Assembly: GCA_965644295.1 (NCBI GenBank)
Contig: CBFFRP010000090.1
Location: 96,833-160,832 of the forward strand
Direction: 5' to 3'
Length of the DNA: 64,000 nt
Origin: Paraphysomonas bandaiensis
Lineage: Eukaryota; Chrysophyceae
Shown here: piece after piece, positions 1 through 12,259 of the stretch
Position numbering within the stretch: the stretch's first letter is position 1
Layout: every line of letters begins with the position of its first letter
Position numbers and translations under genes: made by a program
Notes under the pieces: generated by a model
The model's database searches: none
Told to the model about the DNA's origin: nothing
What the model saw: only the letters and a program-made list of their open reading frames with translations

Positions 1-98
1 GTGTGTGTGTGTCTCTGAAGCCCGAAGATTCGGATGAAGATATCGAGGAGTATTTGAATAGGTCAGATGGGGATAGTGATGATAACTCATCCTCATAG
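1..98 (+). CDS. C-terminal end of an acidic protein (partial, enters from left)
   Basis: An open frame runs to a TAG at 96-98 and ends in a strongly acidic, serine-rich tail (PEDSDEDIEEYLN, then DGDSDDNSSS). The GT-repeat at 1-12 may be the end of an intron, with an acceptor AG near 19-20, so the exon may start near 21. Only about 25 residues are visible. Acidic tails like this occur in many nuclear and chaperone-type proteins, so I cannot name the function. Confidence 0.5.
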   Translation, partial: VCVSLKPEDSDEDIEEYLNRSDGDSDDNSSS

Positions 99-1111
99 GT
101 GCTCTATTCATTATTTTTACTAGCTGTTATGTCCATATGTGTCCATGTATATTATACTTTAACAATGTATTACACATATTGTTTAAGATAAAAGAACAAC
201 AATATTATAGTGTTTTATCGACTATTCTGATAACCTCTTCAGTGATTGTACTAAGTGAAATGTACTTCTCTATCCTATGTCATCAATGGCAGCATGTTTA
301 GCATCAAGCTAACCTTTCCATCACATAATTACTTGCTTATATAATAAATAGCACCTTATGTAGGAGTTGCATATTGAATATACAATATACTGTTTCAGAC
401 AAACGAGATATAATACGAAAGCTGTCTATGTTAAATAATGTTGATTAGATATAAATGATGTATTTGCACATGAAGGCGAGCTGGATGAAAAGAAAGAGAA
501 TGATGAAAAAGCCAAGATCATTCGTTTACATAAGGACCCCGAAAGCGAAAGAAAGCACTCACCAAGCTGTCAACATGATATCGTTGCATAAAACAATTGT
601 ATGGCACTACTAATGTTTGTCACAGGTTGTTTAGCAGAGATAAGATTGTTATGACTAATTTCGCAAGCGAATGACACCTCTAGACACCTTGAAATGTTGA
701 TGTTTCTGCGTGCAAATCGACATCTTTGGGGTAAAATTATAGGTCAGAAAGCTATTCTAAGATCTAGCAATAGATTTGAAGGCAATTAATAGGATGCTTG
801 ATAATAATAGCAATTATTATTGTTGGATATCTGTCACCTATTTATTGTTACGCAATCCTGTCAAGTGCACAGAATAACTCTTCGTTTACACATTTACACG
901 ATCAAGGAGTGAGACAATTGTTGTGCTAAGTGCCAACTGTGCTTAATGTAGAATGTAGTATGTAGTCGTTAAATTAATGTAAAATGTTCATTAGTACTGT
1001 TACTTTAATGATTGATAATTGATAACAGTTAATAGTCTTTAATAATAAGATGTTTTTATTCAGAACCGCATTCAAAATCACGTGAGATATCAACATTTGG
1101 TACAGCAGTAC
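99..1111. other. Intergenic, AT-rich, with a decayed hAT fragment
   Basis: About 1 kb without an intact gene. It lies between the 3' end of the acidic-tail gene and the 3' end of the minus-strand gene at 1112-1775, so it is a tail-to-tail spacer. The only recognisable content is the hAT transposase remnant at about 478-735. The rest is AT-rich with no long frame. Confidence 0.6.
478..735 (+). mobile_element. hAT transposase C-terminal domain, decayed fragment
   Basis: Around 626-665 the frame reads RLFSRDKIVMTNFASE. After a stop and frameshift, about 688-730 reads HLEMLMFLRANRHLW. This is the pattern of the hAT-family dimerisation domain (ERLFS...LR...LE.LMFLR.N..LW). A related, better preserved fragment lies on the minus strand at about 37190-37400. 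In-frame stops and a frame change show it is inactive. The lysine/glutamate-rich stretch just before it (478-600) may belong to the same relic. Confidence 0.6.
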
Positions 1112-1775
1112 TTAACCCAACCAATTTAACAAAAGTCTGTCGTGGGACATTTGCTTTATTTCATCCCTACTACCGTGCAGACAAAGAAATTCGAGCACTC
1201 TGTCTTCGCGGCTTCCTTGAAGTATACCTTGTATATTTATTGAATTCACAGTGCGGCCCCCTTTTTCTGAGCTAGTATTTGAATTATTACTCCGAAGAAG
1301 TTCTGCTCTGCGCCTTCTCTGACGCCTTCGATTGACTGTGAAAGGAGTAGTGGAGAGAGGTCGTTTTCTACATTCATCAGATAAGTCCCCAGTGTCTCGT
1401 TGTACTTCACGTGGAAGTGATCTACCTAACCGCCCAAGCATTCCTCGGTCAATGATGCAGAATGAATATGTGTAAACACTAGGATACGAAGAACTGAATT
1501 TACACCATTCCTCGTAAAGATTTTCCGCGTCTTGTTTACCTCTCCTGCGGAAATGGTCATAAATCTAAGTAGAAGGTTATAAAACACTATACTTGAGTAT
1601 ATATTCTTACATTTGTCAGTGTGCTTCTTATCTGACTCATTTCTTTCCTGATCCACTCCCCGTCTCGATGTGATCTCCCATCCAACGAAGGATTAAGATC
1701 ATAGCAGCTTTGGGCTATGCTCTCCATTTCTGAAACGGGCCTGTAGTACATTGTGTAATACCATTCGTCACTCAC
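1112..1775 (-). CDS. Unknown protein, about 205 aa, two exons
   Basis: Exon 1 is 1775-1611 and exon 2 is 1564-1112, joined across a 46-base intron with donor GTAAGA and acceptor CTTAG, phase 0. The product starts MSDEWYYTMYYRPVSEMES. Its first part is rich in aromatic and charged residues and probably helical. A very basic central stretch follows (NRRRQRRRRAELLR), then a C-terminal segment with LEFLCLHGSRDEIKQ. There is no signal peptide or membrane segment and I recognise no family. It lies head to head with the giant IQ-motif gene starting at 2538. The clean intron and good start support a real gene. The start is not certain because the frame stays open a little upstream. Confidence 0.6.
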
Positions 1776-2537
1776 ATGAAATGATTTGAGGGTGTGCCGT
1801 CCTCGTTATAGTGTACACATTGGTTTTGGAACACTAAACTGTGATCATTAAACATTTTTGCCAATTGCAAATGCATCAAACGGCATCTGCACATATAAAT
1901 TTAGTGGCAATAACTTGCTTACGATATGGTGTGTAACCTGTCATGCTTTGTAGTATTGGCTCCATCATCTTGGTCAGTATCAAAGGCTTCAGGCTTGGTT
2001 GCCATTTTAGTTCACAGTTATATATGAGTATGTTATGAGGTGTGTTGCTACATAGCAATATACTCTGTGTGTGTATAGAGAAGCAGCCAAAACAAACTTA
2101 ACTATCATGCATATATTGTCAATTCAACCAATCATATCACTCCTTACTATCCTGCTGCTGGTCATGTGTAGAAAGCGTTTTTGAAACGGTTGTATGTGGG
2201 TGTATACAGAGCAGAGGCAGTAATACAGTACTGTGTAAAGGTGTGAGTATACGTCTTGTGTAGGAGATTGTGCACTATGTACACAGCATAGAGCAGTACA
2301 TACATCATCATATGTAAGACCACTCAAGCTGACTTCGACTTCATTCCTGTGTCCTCTGTACGAAGATGAAGACAGGCTGAGCTACCCATAACTATATATA
2401 GAATCCTATAGCTACCTATCACACTATTATTACAAGCTGACCAGCTGGTGTATACTGTAGAGAACACATGTTTCATGCACTCTTCGTTTATTGTGACTGT
2501 GATTTACTTACCTTATAGTTCGTTTGATTAGCTTAAG
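1776..2537. promoter_or_regulatory. Shared upstream region of a divergent gene pair
   Basis: 762 bases between the starts of the minus-strand gene (1775) and the plus-strand giant gene (2538). Short minus-strand frames here are low-complexity (Tyr/Cys/His-rich, from ACATAC-type DNA) and I do not accept them as genes. The sequence contains the purine-pyrimidine alternating tracts seen upstream of other genes in the window, for example TACAGTACTG near 2223-2235. Confidence 0.45.
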
Positions 2538-5500
2538 ATGCCACGAGTGAATCAGAGTAGTAGAAATCCCACTCTTGAGCCCATCATGCGCTCATCCACC
2601 ACACAGCCACAGTATCTCTCTTCTGGTTCAAGAAGGGGTCAAGACTGGGACTCGAGTTGTCCAGCAGGTGGAAAAGTGATGATGGAATACAGTGCCATAA
2701 CAGATCCGTACTGCCCGTACACGCGAACAAAGGCATTTAAAAAGCATATGAAACGACAGCAGAAACTTGAAAAAATTCCTGCGGAAAAGTTATCGAAGTC
2801 ACTTGGTGCCGGGCTGCAGACTTCGATGAACACCTCTAGTCGGCCAACTTCAGCTCCTCAACGCAAAAACGCCCCGAAACACCAAAGCGAGAATTTTCTG
2901 AGTAGCGGTGTAACTATATCTTCAGAAGCTCAAGGTAGTGCTGCCGAAAGTCAAGCTGAATTGGAGGTATTGAAGGCTATTTTGAACCGCGAGGGTTATC
3001 TCTCTCGCCTGAGCAAGGTTGTTAAGAAAGTGGACAAAAAGTTCAAACCAGAGATCGCAGATGTTCTGGACATGATACGCATTGCCACTACAGATGTTGT
3101 GGATGCTATCGAGAATTGGCGAAATATTAAGGTAAATGTGACTGACGCATCTGATATGTCGAGTGATTTTTGTCGCTTACAGAACGATCCAGATTGTGCG
3201 TTTATGTGGAATGGAATTAATTACTTACTCAAGATTCCTACTGACATGGACTATATTGACCGGTGTAAAGTTATCACAGACTGGCTGGGGTTTGGAATTT
3301 CCCGTAACCCATTCTGTGTCCCGTATCCAATGGAGGAAGGAGCAGAATTATTCTCGGGATCCCTGATGGCCACATCAGAGGGTCCGAGCGAACAGATGTC
3401 CGTCTCGACGACTGATGGGTTTGTAATTGGCGGGAGTAAAAGTTTTTCGAGTTCATCTAAGTTGCGGAACAAATTTCCTCGTGCATCTCGTCAGGGAGGT
3501 GAGGAATATGCATCGGCCAGTGTTGGATCTCCCTATAAGAGGGGTAGCGGTGATATATCGGGTTATACACCTAGCACATATGGTGGAGGCGCAGCGCTGG
3601 CAGGCTCGACATCCAAGGGTGCGGTACAGTCCTTTATTCCTAATAAAGAAATGGTTCGAATACGTAACGCTGAGAGGGTGATACTGGTGGAAGAGGACAA
3701 GTTTGGTAGGCTAGACAGAGACCCCGAAGGAAGAATAATTCACAATTCCCAGGTAATTTGCGACGAATATATGTAGTGCAGGATATGAATAGTGATTGTA
3801 CGTATGTTTTTTTATATTTACTGTTTGTTAGGAATTCGCTATGCCCATGTCGGTTTCGCAAAGGGGTGATGAGTTGAGTGGGGCTGGGCTTGATAACGAG
3901 GTTGATTTATCAGACGGCGATGTGGATGCACTAGATAAAGTGACTCAGCGTCCAATCACAGGAAACAAAGAGCGTAGTGTGAGAGCGGTGGACGGTGGAA
4001 TGATTACATCTGGGGTGTCTCAATCTCGGGTGTCACATCTTCCCACACGCTCGCATGAAGTAAATACTAAGAACAGTAACAGGAAGAAAACAGTTGGGGA
4101 TAGGCTAGCTGAGATCACAGCACTGAAAGAGAAGATAGCCATGGAAAAGTCGCTTCTCGAAAAATCACAACAGCAGTTAGATGAATTGAATGGTGTCAAG
4201 GTTGTCAAACCCAAGAAGGGCCGTGTTCAGAGTAAAACAGCCAAGAATATTGATGGGAAAGGAACGTTGGTGGAAAGTGTAGCGAATGAAGATGAAGTCA
4301 AGGAGGATAGAGACGAAGTTGACAACGTGAAAAGTAGTTCTGACTATGGAAAAGAGATATATATAGTAGAAGAAATTGAGCATAAAACTCTGCAAAATGA
4401 AGAAAGCGATGCGCGAAATAGTCCACAGAAAGATGTGCACTTCGATCCATATGATCTTTACGCAACCAAAGCTCAAACTCAAGTCCGAAAGTGGCTGGCC
4501 CAGCGGTTCGTGACCCATTATAGAAAAGCAGCGAATGAAGCGAGTAATGTTATCCAAACGAGAGTTAGAGGCATGTGTGCGAGATTAAGATGCAGGAAGC
4601 TCATGAGACAGAAACGCGCGGCAATTGAAATTCAAAGGCATTTTCGTGGAATGTCGTCAAGAGTAAGTATTTAGTAACCGTCATGTGATAATGTTTAATA
4701 TCTACGATAGCTGGCTAGTGCTGCTGTGGCTCGAAATTATCACGATTGTAAGGCTGCTATTAAAATACAGAAGATATGGCGACGCATTCTGGCCCTTAAT
4801 CGCGTTGAAACAAAAAAAATACTAGATGACTGCTCTGCAGATGCAATGGAATGTGTAAACGCAAGGAATTTATTTCCAATGGATGTGAAAGAGCTATCGA
4901 TTCGGATTCAATTGGCACTAAGCGAGCCTCATAATGTTACTCTTCCGCCTGATGAAGTACTTCACTTACTTCGGATGAGTAGTATTCTACTCGCAGCCGG
5001 AGAAGGAGTTTCAAACCTAACTTCAACTGATCAGGGTGTGTCTACCTCGAGTCCTACACAAGATAGCCGCAATATGTCTTGGCAACAAGCAATGAAGCTT
5101 GTGAACAGATCAAATAAATTTCTTCGACGCATCAGGGCTCTGGCGTACGCACCAATTGCAAAGCCTCCGCGCTTGATTAATCTTCCTGATGATGCAATAG
5201 CACTGTATAAGGCACAGGGCCGCAACCCTAAATGGTGTCTCTCATATTTTGAATCAATTGGAAAAGGCTCGAAGTTTTGCGCACAGTTATTTAAGTGGCT
5301 TGTAAGCATGATTCAAGTGGGCCAGGCTCAAACGAAGTTCTTTGAGTACATTGGCGATAAATTTCCGGATTGGCTCCCGAAATTGTTTGAGGTACAGAAG
5401 CAAGCTCGCAAATGCGAGTTTGATATAGCATTGAACAACCGTTCTATTGCTCTTATTATTCAAACAATTGAGGTAACCCCTGATGATGGGAATCTAAAAC

Positions 5501-8500
5501 TTATTCTTGAAAAAGAAAAGCAAGCCCTTGTCAAAGAAAACGAGGGGCTTGACTGTAAATTACAGAGCTATACTAAAAGAGAGAAAATAATATGTGATGA
5601 TCAAAACGATGTGGAAACATCCACGCTTGATACAATGACCGCAAAGTTGGACATGAAAGAAAATAGTCTAAGAGAGACTGCTCAAGAATATTTGAGTCTA
5701 ATCAAATTAACTGAAGAAGGTGACATGTCAGCAGAAAGTAAGTTACAACCCACAAGGGAGAAACTTACTGCATTGCGCTCAGAGGTACAAGACGCTAGAA
5801 TTCAGCATGGTCTGCTCGTGGCCCAGGTTGATAGCAATCGGAAACGGCGACGAAATAGAAAGCCTATTTCCGCTAATGTACTTGTTAAGGTAAATCTTGC
5901 CGGAGAAGCTAAAGCTTTGCTGACCCTCGCGACGGCCAAGAAGGCTGTTCTTTTATTGGATCGGGGCATTCATTCAGAAGATGGGCTGCATCGAAATCCT
6001 GATGCTGCCGCCATATATGACGACTTGTGCTACCAAGAGAGGCAGCGAAAGACTGAATTTCGATCATTGCTGCGGCAAGCTGACGAGGAGCTCCAGGTTC
6101 TTAATAATTCATTCACGAGTGGAATATTCAAACGCGAAGAAGATGAAAGGAATGAGCGTGCGAAATTTGTTCCCACTGAGGCGGAGCTTGAGGAAGAGCG
6201 TATGGAAGATGAACGTGAAGCGAGGGAGGAGCGTTTTGCAAACCAGAATTTTGTGCCTCATGAAGTGATGTACGATGCTCCTGACAGACTGCGGCCAGTA
6301 ATATTGGCTTTTGGTCGCGATGTGCCTGGTTTCACCAAGGATAAGATCATATCTGATGTGACTGCGCAACTTCCTGGAATGTTTATACAGCTGGACTGCG
6401 ACGGAAACATGGGGCTTGATCGCAATGAAATGCAGGGCGTGTTAGATGCCAAGAAGTCAATTATCATATCGGTTGATCATGGCCTAACACAAACCAGCCG
6501 TGTTGCTTTCATGAAAGCTTACTCTACCGTCGTGCGATGTTTAGTTCCAAAGCCGTACACAATATTTGTGTTAGGGGAAGATGGGAATGCTCGCAAAGCA
6601 AACGGCGATCAACGTTTTGGTGTATCTGTCAAAGACATTCAGCATTTGCACGATGCACCAATAAAGCTATCACTGGAGAAAATGGCGTGGATTTTGCAAG
6701 AGCTCGTGACTGATGATATTCGCCAGCGAATGGAGTTACGGGCTGCAATGATTGTTCCTCCGTCCCCTGCATATATTATATGTTTGGAAGCGCTCTTCAT
6801 TGCACAGTCTGATCATACGAGATTCCAGCAACCAGAAGATAATATTGCAGCTATTTCGTATCGGGCAACACAGGCTTTACTCCAAGATCCGCATCGCCTT
6901 GTTGCCCTTCTGCAGCAAATGGGACGCGGAAAAGCAGATGAGAAGTTGTGTGATATATTGAAAAATTACACCGCACATCGTTCGTGGCCGTATCCGTCGC
7001 ATCCGGAAAGGCAGAGTGACCCACTGTTAAACTTGTTAGCAACTTATGTTGAGGAATGGACCAACAGTGAAGTGATGACACTTGAGCGAGGCGGTATACC
7101 CGATAGTGGTTTATTCAAAAATTCCATGGAAAGAGTGCAAAGTGTCGTCACCATAGCTGATGTAACTGATGCTAATGATGAATTGGCGGCGAAAAAAAGG
7201 TCTGGTTGGAAGACTCCAATGACTCAAATTTTGAAAGGAATTTTGTATGAGATGAGAGTTGCGAAGACTGTGCGGAAGATTGAAAAATATATGTACAGTA
7301 TAAATGTATACCGTGAGGCTGGGCGAATATTCTTTGATGCGTATGATGCAAGCACGTCACAGAGCTATGTAACGTCCGTATCCCTCTTCGAGGTGCCTTC
7401 GCTTCTTGTACCTAATGCTTTAACAAGTGACATGTCTAAAGAATCTGAAAGTGTGTCACCTCCTATGACCCCAAAAGAAATGTATATGCGATTAGTGAAG
7501 TTGCTTCGATTCCAGAAGGCCTCAAAGCTGAGGTCTAGTCGGAAAGAGCTGTTATGCAGGAGGGAAAATAGGTTCATGAGCCATCAAGTAACGAAGTTAT
7601 GCGGTCACTCCGTAATGCTCAAGTGCTTTGAGGCTGCTTTAGGTGAACTATACTTTGAGGCTTATTTACCAGAATATAGCGCTAAGCTGACGCTTCAAGT
7701 CGAAGACACTTTACGGTTAAAAATGTTAGCGAATTGTGACCAGCAGTTGGAGCATCGCATGTTGGAATCTGATTATAGTGTGGATTTGTTACCTTATGTG
7801 TTGGATCGTTTGCGCGTTACGCCCACCAAACCTGTCACCGATTCGCGAAAAGAAAAAGTTACAACTACTTCAGCGTTGTCACAGAAAACATCCAATCAAG
7901 GGTTTAGTTTGGTTCTGAACTGTAAAGCTGGTCCAGGTCGATTCCTTACAAAGAAAATTTTGTCTTTTGCTGGTATCCCATATTTATTGGCCTTACGCTC
8001 CTCTGCAGTCTCACAAACTCTGCGTATTATCGCGTACGAGCCGCGTACACAGGCGACTTCGGAATTGCGGTTGACTTCATTTTCCCGTGTGCTCTTACTT
8101 GGAGCAGTCAATGACGACCATAATATGTGGTTTCCAAAATTGAAAAAAATACTTCGCTTGGACTGGAAGAACAAGCGTGAATTGACAATTGACAAGACTT
8201 TATACCGTACAGTTAGGCGCATATCCAAGCGACGTTTAATCTTGACGTTTTCTCTTGCTGATGAAAATGGTCTTCTGTTCGACTTTCATGACCCTTTCAC
8301 AGGGGATCATTTCAGTGCTAATGTTACGAAGAATCATATTATAGATTTGTTGCATTATGACCAGAACGAATTGTTGGGTGAATCTAACACGGGTAAAATT
8401 GGCGCAGTTGTCAGTGCAGTGAAAGACATACTCCGATACATGCTGGGGGCAAGAAGGAAAGCGAATAAGGCGGGGACGAAAGCTATTGATCCATCTGAGT

Positions 8501-11390
8501 ACGATATACCATTGGAAGATATATTGTCACAGAAAGAGTGCTTGATTCATCTTGCTAATCAAATGCAGCAGCTGGTTGAGCGTTTGGTTCCATCTGATAT
8601 GAGGGGAGGTTATGTATGCCGATTTCCAACTGAAATTGTGTTTGAAAGGAAAGATCAAAGTGTTAACAATACTACGCATATTGTTTCCAATGATGAGTCG
8701 GTTATAACAGATGCCTCTTCAGCTACGTCTCGTATTCCCGCTTCTTGTTCTGGTATTGAGTCTGCAGTTTGTGATAGGGGAGTGGATACCAAGCCAAAAC
8801 TTGATATGGTTTTACGGCACACCCATCGCCTTGTTCAGCTTGAGCGTGGGGGTTCACTTGCGGATCTAATTGCTCGGCGGAGACAGCCAAAAGTGGTACG
8901 CATGGAGGACGAGTTGGACCGTCTTGCAGAATCCATGGCAGAGGCTGCGAAGCAGCGAATGATTGCAGATAAGTTGGCGGCTGAAGAGTTGCATCGTAAG
9001 CTCGTGGTTGATGGGGATGATCTTTCTTCGACAAATGAAGCCATTTCCAAAGAAATATTGCCTGACAAATCTGACATAGCACCTGCCGCTTCAAATGCAG
9101 ATATAGCTCTTGGGCCACCAAAAACATTGCGAGAGGAGAAAATCCGTGAGGAACGAGCTCCATTAAAACAAAGAAGTGAGGGCGAAAAATCCTCGAAACC
9201 AAATGATGACGAATCATCTGTGCCAGTATCAGTCGAATTTGAGGATAGTAAATTAGATGAGAGTATTGTTTCTGGGGACTATTTTGAAAAGGAGACTCTG
9301 GGCACAAGTGTTTCTGCTTCTCCTCGGGACATGTTTGCCTCTGCAGATGATATTTCGGTGAGTCCCAGTTTGATTGACGACCATGTCAAGGTACCATCGA
9401 CCAGACAGCAGAAGTTCTTGGAATCAGTGAAGTGCCGCCCACCACAATCCCTCTCGCCAGAAGAAGTTGAGAAAGTTCTCAAAGAAATAAAAGTTAGAGG
9501 TGAAATATGCGTGTTTGAAAGAGGTGTCAAGACGAATTTCCGTGAAGGTACTTCAAGATGGCATGGACACGTTAGTACTACTGTTTATGAAGCTGCATGC
9601 TGGGATAACATCGAAGGAGTGGGACGGAGTTTCCGATTCGTGGTGTATGAAACTAGAACTGCCTGCTACTATGAGGGTGTCGTGCGATCTACAAAACATC
9701 TTCGTGAAGTACTTGGCCCGACTGCGCAACACTTGCTTCATGCGGAAAAAACGAAAGAAATGGTGCTATTCATCTGTCGAAACAGGTTAGAAGTAGTCAG
9801 AAACACTACAACCTGGGATGGCGTGCCAGTAGAAGACCCCATGGCTCCTGCTTATCGAATTGAGTTCAAGACTGATCGTTTATATACCGATGAAAAGATT
9901 ACCCCTGCCTACGTTGGAGGCGAAGCTGATGCTGAGGCGAATAAAGATAAACTTATTGACAACGGTAACCTCCTGTCGTTTTTATTATTTTTTTTACAGT
10001 TCATTTTGCAGTTGAAGCTCGTGGTAGGAAAATTCTTCGCATTGCGAAACGAATCAGCGGTCTGTTATTACAACTGGTCGTGTTTGAACTTCCGTCCGGT
10101 GATGTGGAAAAAGCGAAGGCGGCCGAGGAAGAAGCCAAAAAGAGAGAGACTGAAGGCAAAGAAGGTAATACGTCAAAGGCGAGTAATCCTCCTCGTGTGG
10201 CCACGAAAAAGCGAGCGAATATGGAGCAATATATATCTCCTCCCATTCGTGTTGTTGGTTACGATCCGCGCACTAAGAAGCGTTCGGTTCTTTTCATCCC
10301 ACCGGAAGCTGTGATGGAAGTTGCTGGCGGTGCCTATTCTCAATATCTAGAGTTTGACCGTAGACGTGAGTTGGGAAAGCTAATATGTGACGCGCTGCAG
10401 CTTAACTTCCCTCGAGGTGGTGGATTTGATATGATTGTTCCTTGGTCTAAGGCTACGAAAGAGTCTATGGGCGCAGTGGCCTCTGATAAGACTTCATGGA
10501 GATCTTCAGCTGAACGTATTCTACGAAGACCTGGTAAAATATTCCGGTCAGCAATTTCGATCACTGGTTACAATATCATCGTATCCGTTTACGCCACCGG
10601 TATTGGTTCAGATGGGGCCGTGGGTGACGACAAGACCGTTGTCGTCAACTTCTATTCCTCGCTGGCATCTGAGGCAACTGAAATTCGATTGCCAGAAAAT
10701 ATACAGGTTGAATATTTAGGACAGCCTGTGATGAATTACCCGTCAGGGGAAGATCGATCCACAGCAATAAGGAATATGTGTAAATACTTTCGCGTGGATA
10801 TATACGATGATCCCGATGTTGATTCCAGGAGAATTCTTGATGTGGAGATGCTCCCACATGGGAATAGTTCGAAGCCTGATTCACGACTTTCAGGAGCTGA
10901 AGATGATATTGGTACACAGGGTTTTTTGCCACCTGAGTCAACAGGAAAGCTTCTCTTCCGCAGAAATACTCAAGTGTATGTTGTAGAGAAGGGCGGTTTG
11001 TCAGATGTAGAGTTTTTGGTATCGCTGTATACTAAGACAGAACAAGAAGGCGCAGAGAGGGGTATTGTGGTAAAAGTATACGATCCGAAGATTTCAGTCA
11101 CATTCTTTCAAGACTACGGACACAATGAAATCATCGCGCTCTGCAATCAAGCAGATGAGCCTGATCTTCTCAGAGATATTGTCACTACCCGCGATTATGT
11201 TTGTGGTGAAGCTGATGATACCTTAGAAGAAGGCTTGGTTACACCAAGTGAAAAGGAAGAGTCTCAGGAGAAGATGAATGAGTTAATTTCTATACTCTGT
11301 GATATAGTTACGAAGGATATAGGGATGACGACGAATTCTCAGGGAGAGAGAAGCTTATGTTCTCGTAGTTCTGTTTTTGAACCAAGTTAA
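2538..11390 (+). CDS. Giant IQ-motif / EF-hand-like / beta-repeat protein, ~2,896 aa
   Basis: Four exons join in frame: 2538-3752, 3832-4662, 4711-9964 and 10000-11390. The last intron is only 35 bases. Residues 1-600 are low-complexity and charged. Three tandem IQ motifs start at about I646 (IQTRVRGMCAR), I672 (IQRHFRGMSSR) and I701 (IQKIWRR) and predict calmodulin binding. Charged coiled coil follows at ~945-1055. A 12-residue EF-hand-like loop (DCDGNMGLDRNE) sits at ~1244-1255, just after a segment resembling a nucleotide-fold strand (RPVILAFGRDVPGF). From ~1550 to the C-terminus a beta-type module recurs with a core like 'IIAYEPRTQATSELRL'; copies are near residues 1552, 1659, 1789, 1871, 2324, 2516 and 2791. 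I do not recognise the whole protein. A structural, calcium-responsive cytoskeletal or flagellar role is inference only. Confidence 0.85.
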
Positions 11391-11689
11391 TGCATATTTT
11401 CTGTTTGTTTCGCATGTGTTTGTGGTTAGAATGTTACATAGTGATTTGGTACGTTAGTCACCGTAATAATGTGTGTTTTTACACTTATGGAGCTGTTATG
11501 TTGCAGTGTTTTTCAATGGTTAGTAAACTGAATGTGTCTCTTAGGCCAAAGGTGTAACAAGTTGCCTTTATTTCGTATATATCGTAGTTAAGGCAACATG
11601 TCGTGGCCTGGAATAATGGATGTATCACAATCACATGAAGCGGCGACTGCTATGCTCTATGCTGTAGTCTAGTGTTATAATATGTACCG

Positions 11690-12030
11690 CCCACTCAGGA
11701 CCTTAATACAGAACCCTGTACCTCAGAGCCTGGCGGAACCTTATCCCAAGGGGAGACCCCCGGACAACTCGCGCCAGTGAGTCCTAAGACACACAAGCAG
11801 GGCGAAACTCACAAACAACAAGAACGGAAGTGGTTGCACCATGGTGCTTGCGGCGACGCACAAGCAGCTTCTGTAGCGCTAAATAGTAGGATAATAGAAT
11901 TTGTGCTGATTAGTTATGGGTAGAGGTCTAACTAGTAGATCTAGCATACCACTGGCCACTATATCGGAACGAGTTTTTAACGCCTATTGCTAAATAAAAA
12001 GACTTTCAATATAAAGACTTTCAATATAAT
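11690..12030 (+). repeat. Retroelement 3'-end repeat (copy A)
   Basis: Contains the conserved core GGAAGTGGTTGCACCATGGT followed by GCTTGCGGCGACGCACAAGC at about 11826-11868, then AGCTTCTGTAGCGCTAAATAGTAGG. The same core recurs near 37540-37580 and 25525-25560, and inverted near 12264-12306 and 49228-49284. GCACC(A/T)TGGTGC is a 12-base palindrome. The flanking decayed coding sequence in copy B suggests that this core is the 3' untranslated end of a retroelement. Confidence 0.6.
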
Positions 12031-12259
12031 ATGTACCGCCGACTATGGGCTTCGGTTAAATAATCAATTTTGTATGTTGGGTAGTCTTGAAGTTAACATA
12101 TAAGAAGGAAGAGTAAAGAGTATAGTCGAAGATGTAGAAGAATATATTTTTATATATCAAAGTCTTATCAAGAGCACTAGGCGTCAAGAATCCGCACCAA
12201 AAAAGTAGCTAGATTAAAACTAGTCAACTTCTACAAGTAACTCACTAGTACAAATTTTC

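Noticed and set aside
1876-2327. Two minus-strand frames of 60 and 67 residues
   Set aside because: Low-complexity and in the shared upstream region; no conserved motif.
8723-9307. Minus-strand 194-residue frame inside the giant gene
   Set aside because: Antisense shadow of a long, clearly coding plus-strand exon; composition is His/Pro/Gln-rich and matches no family.
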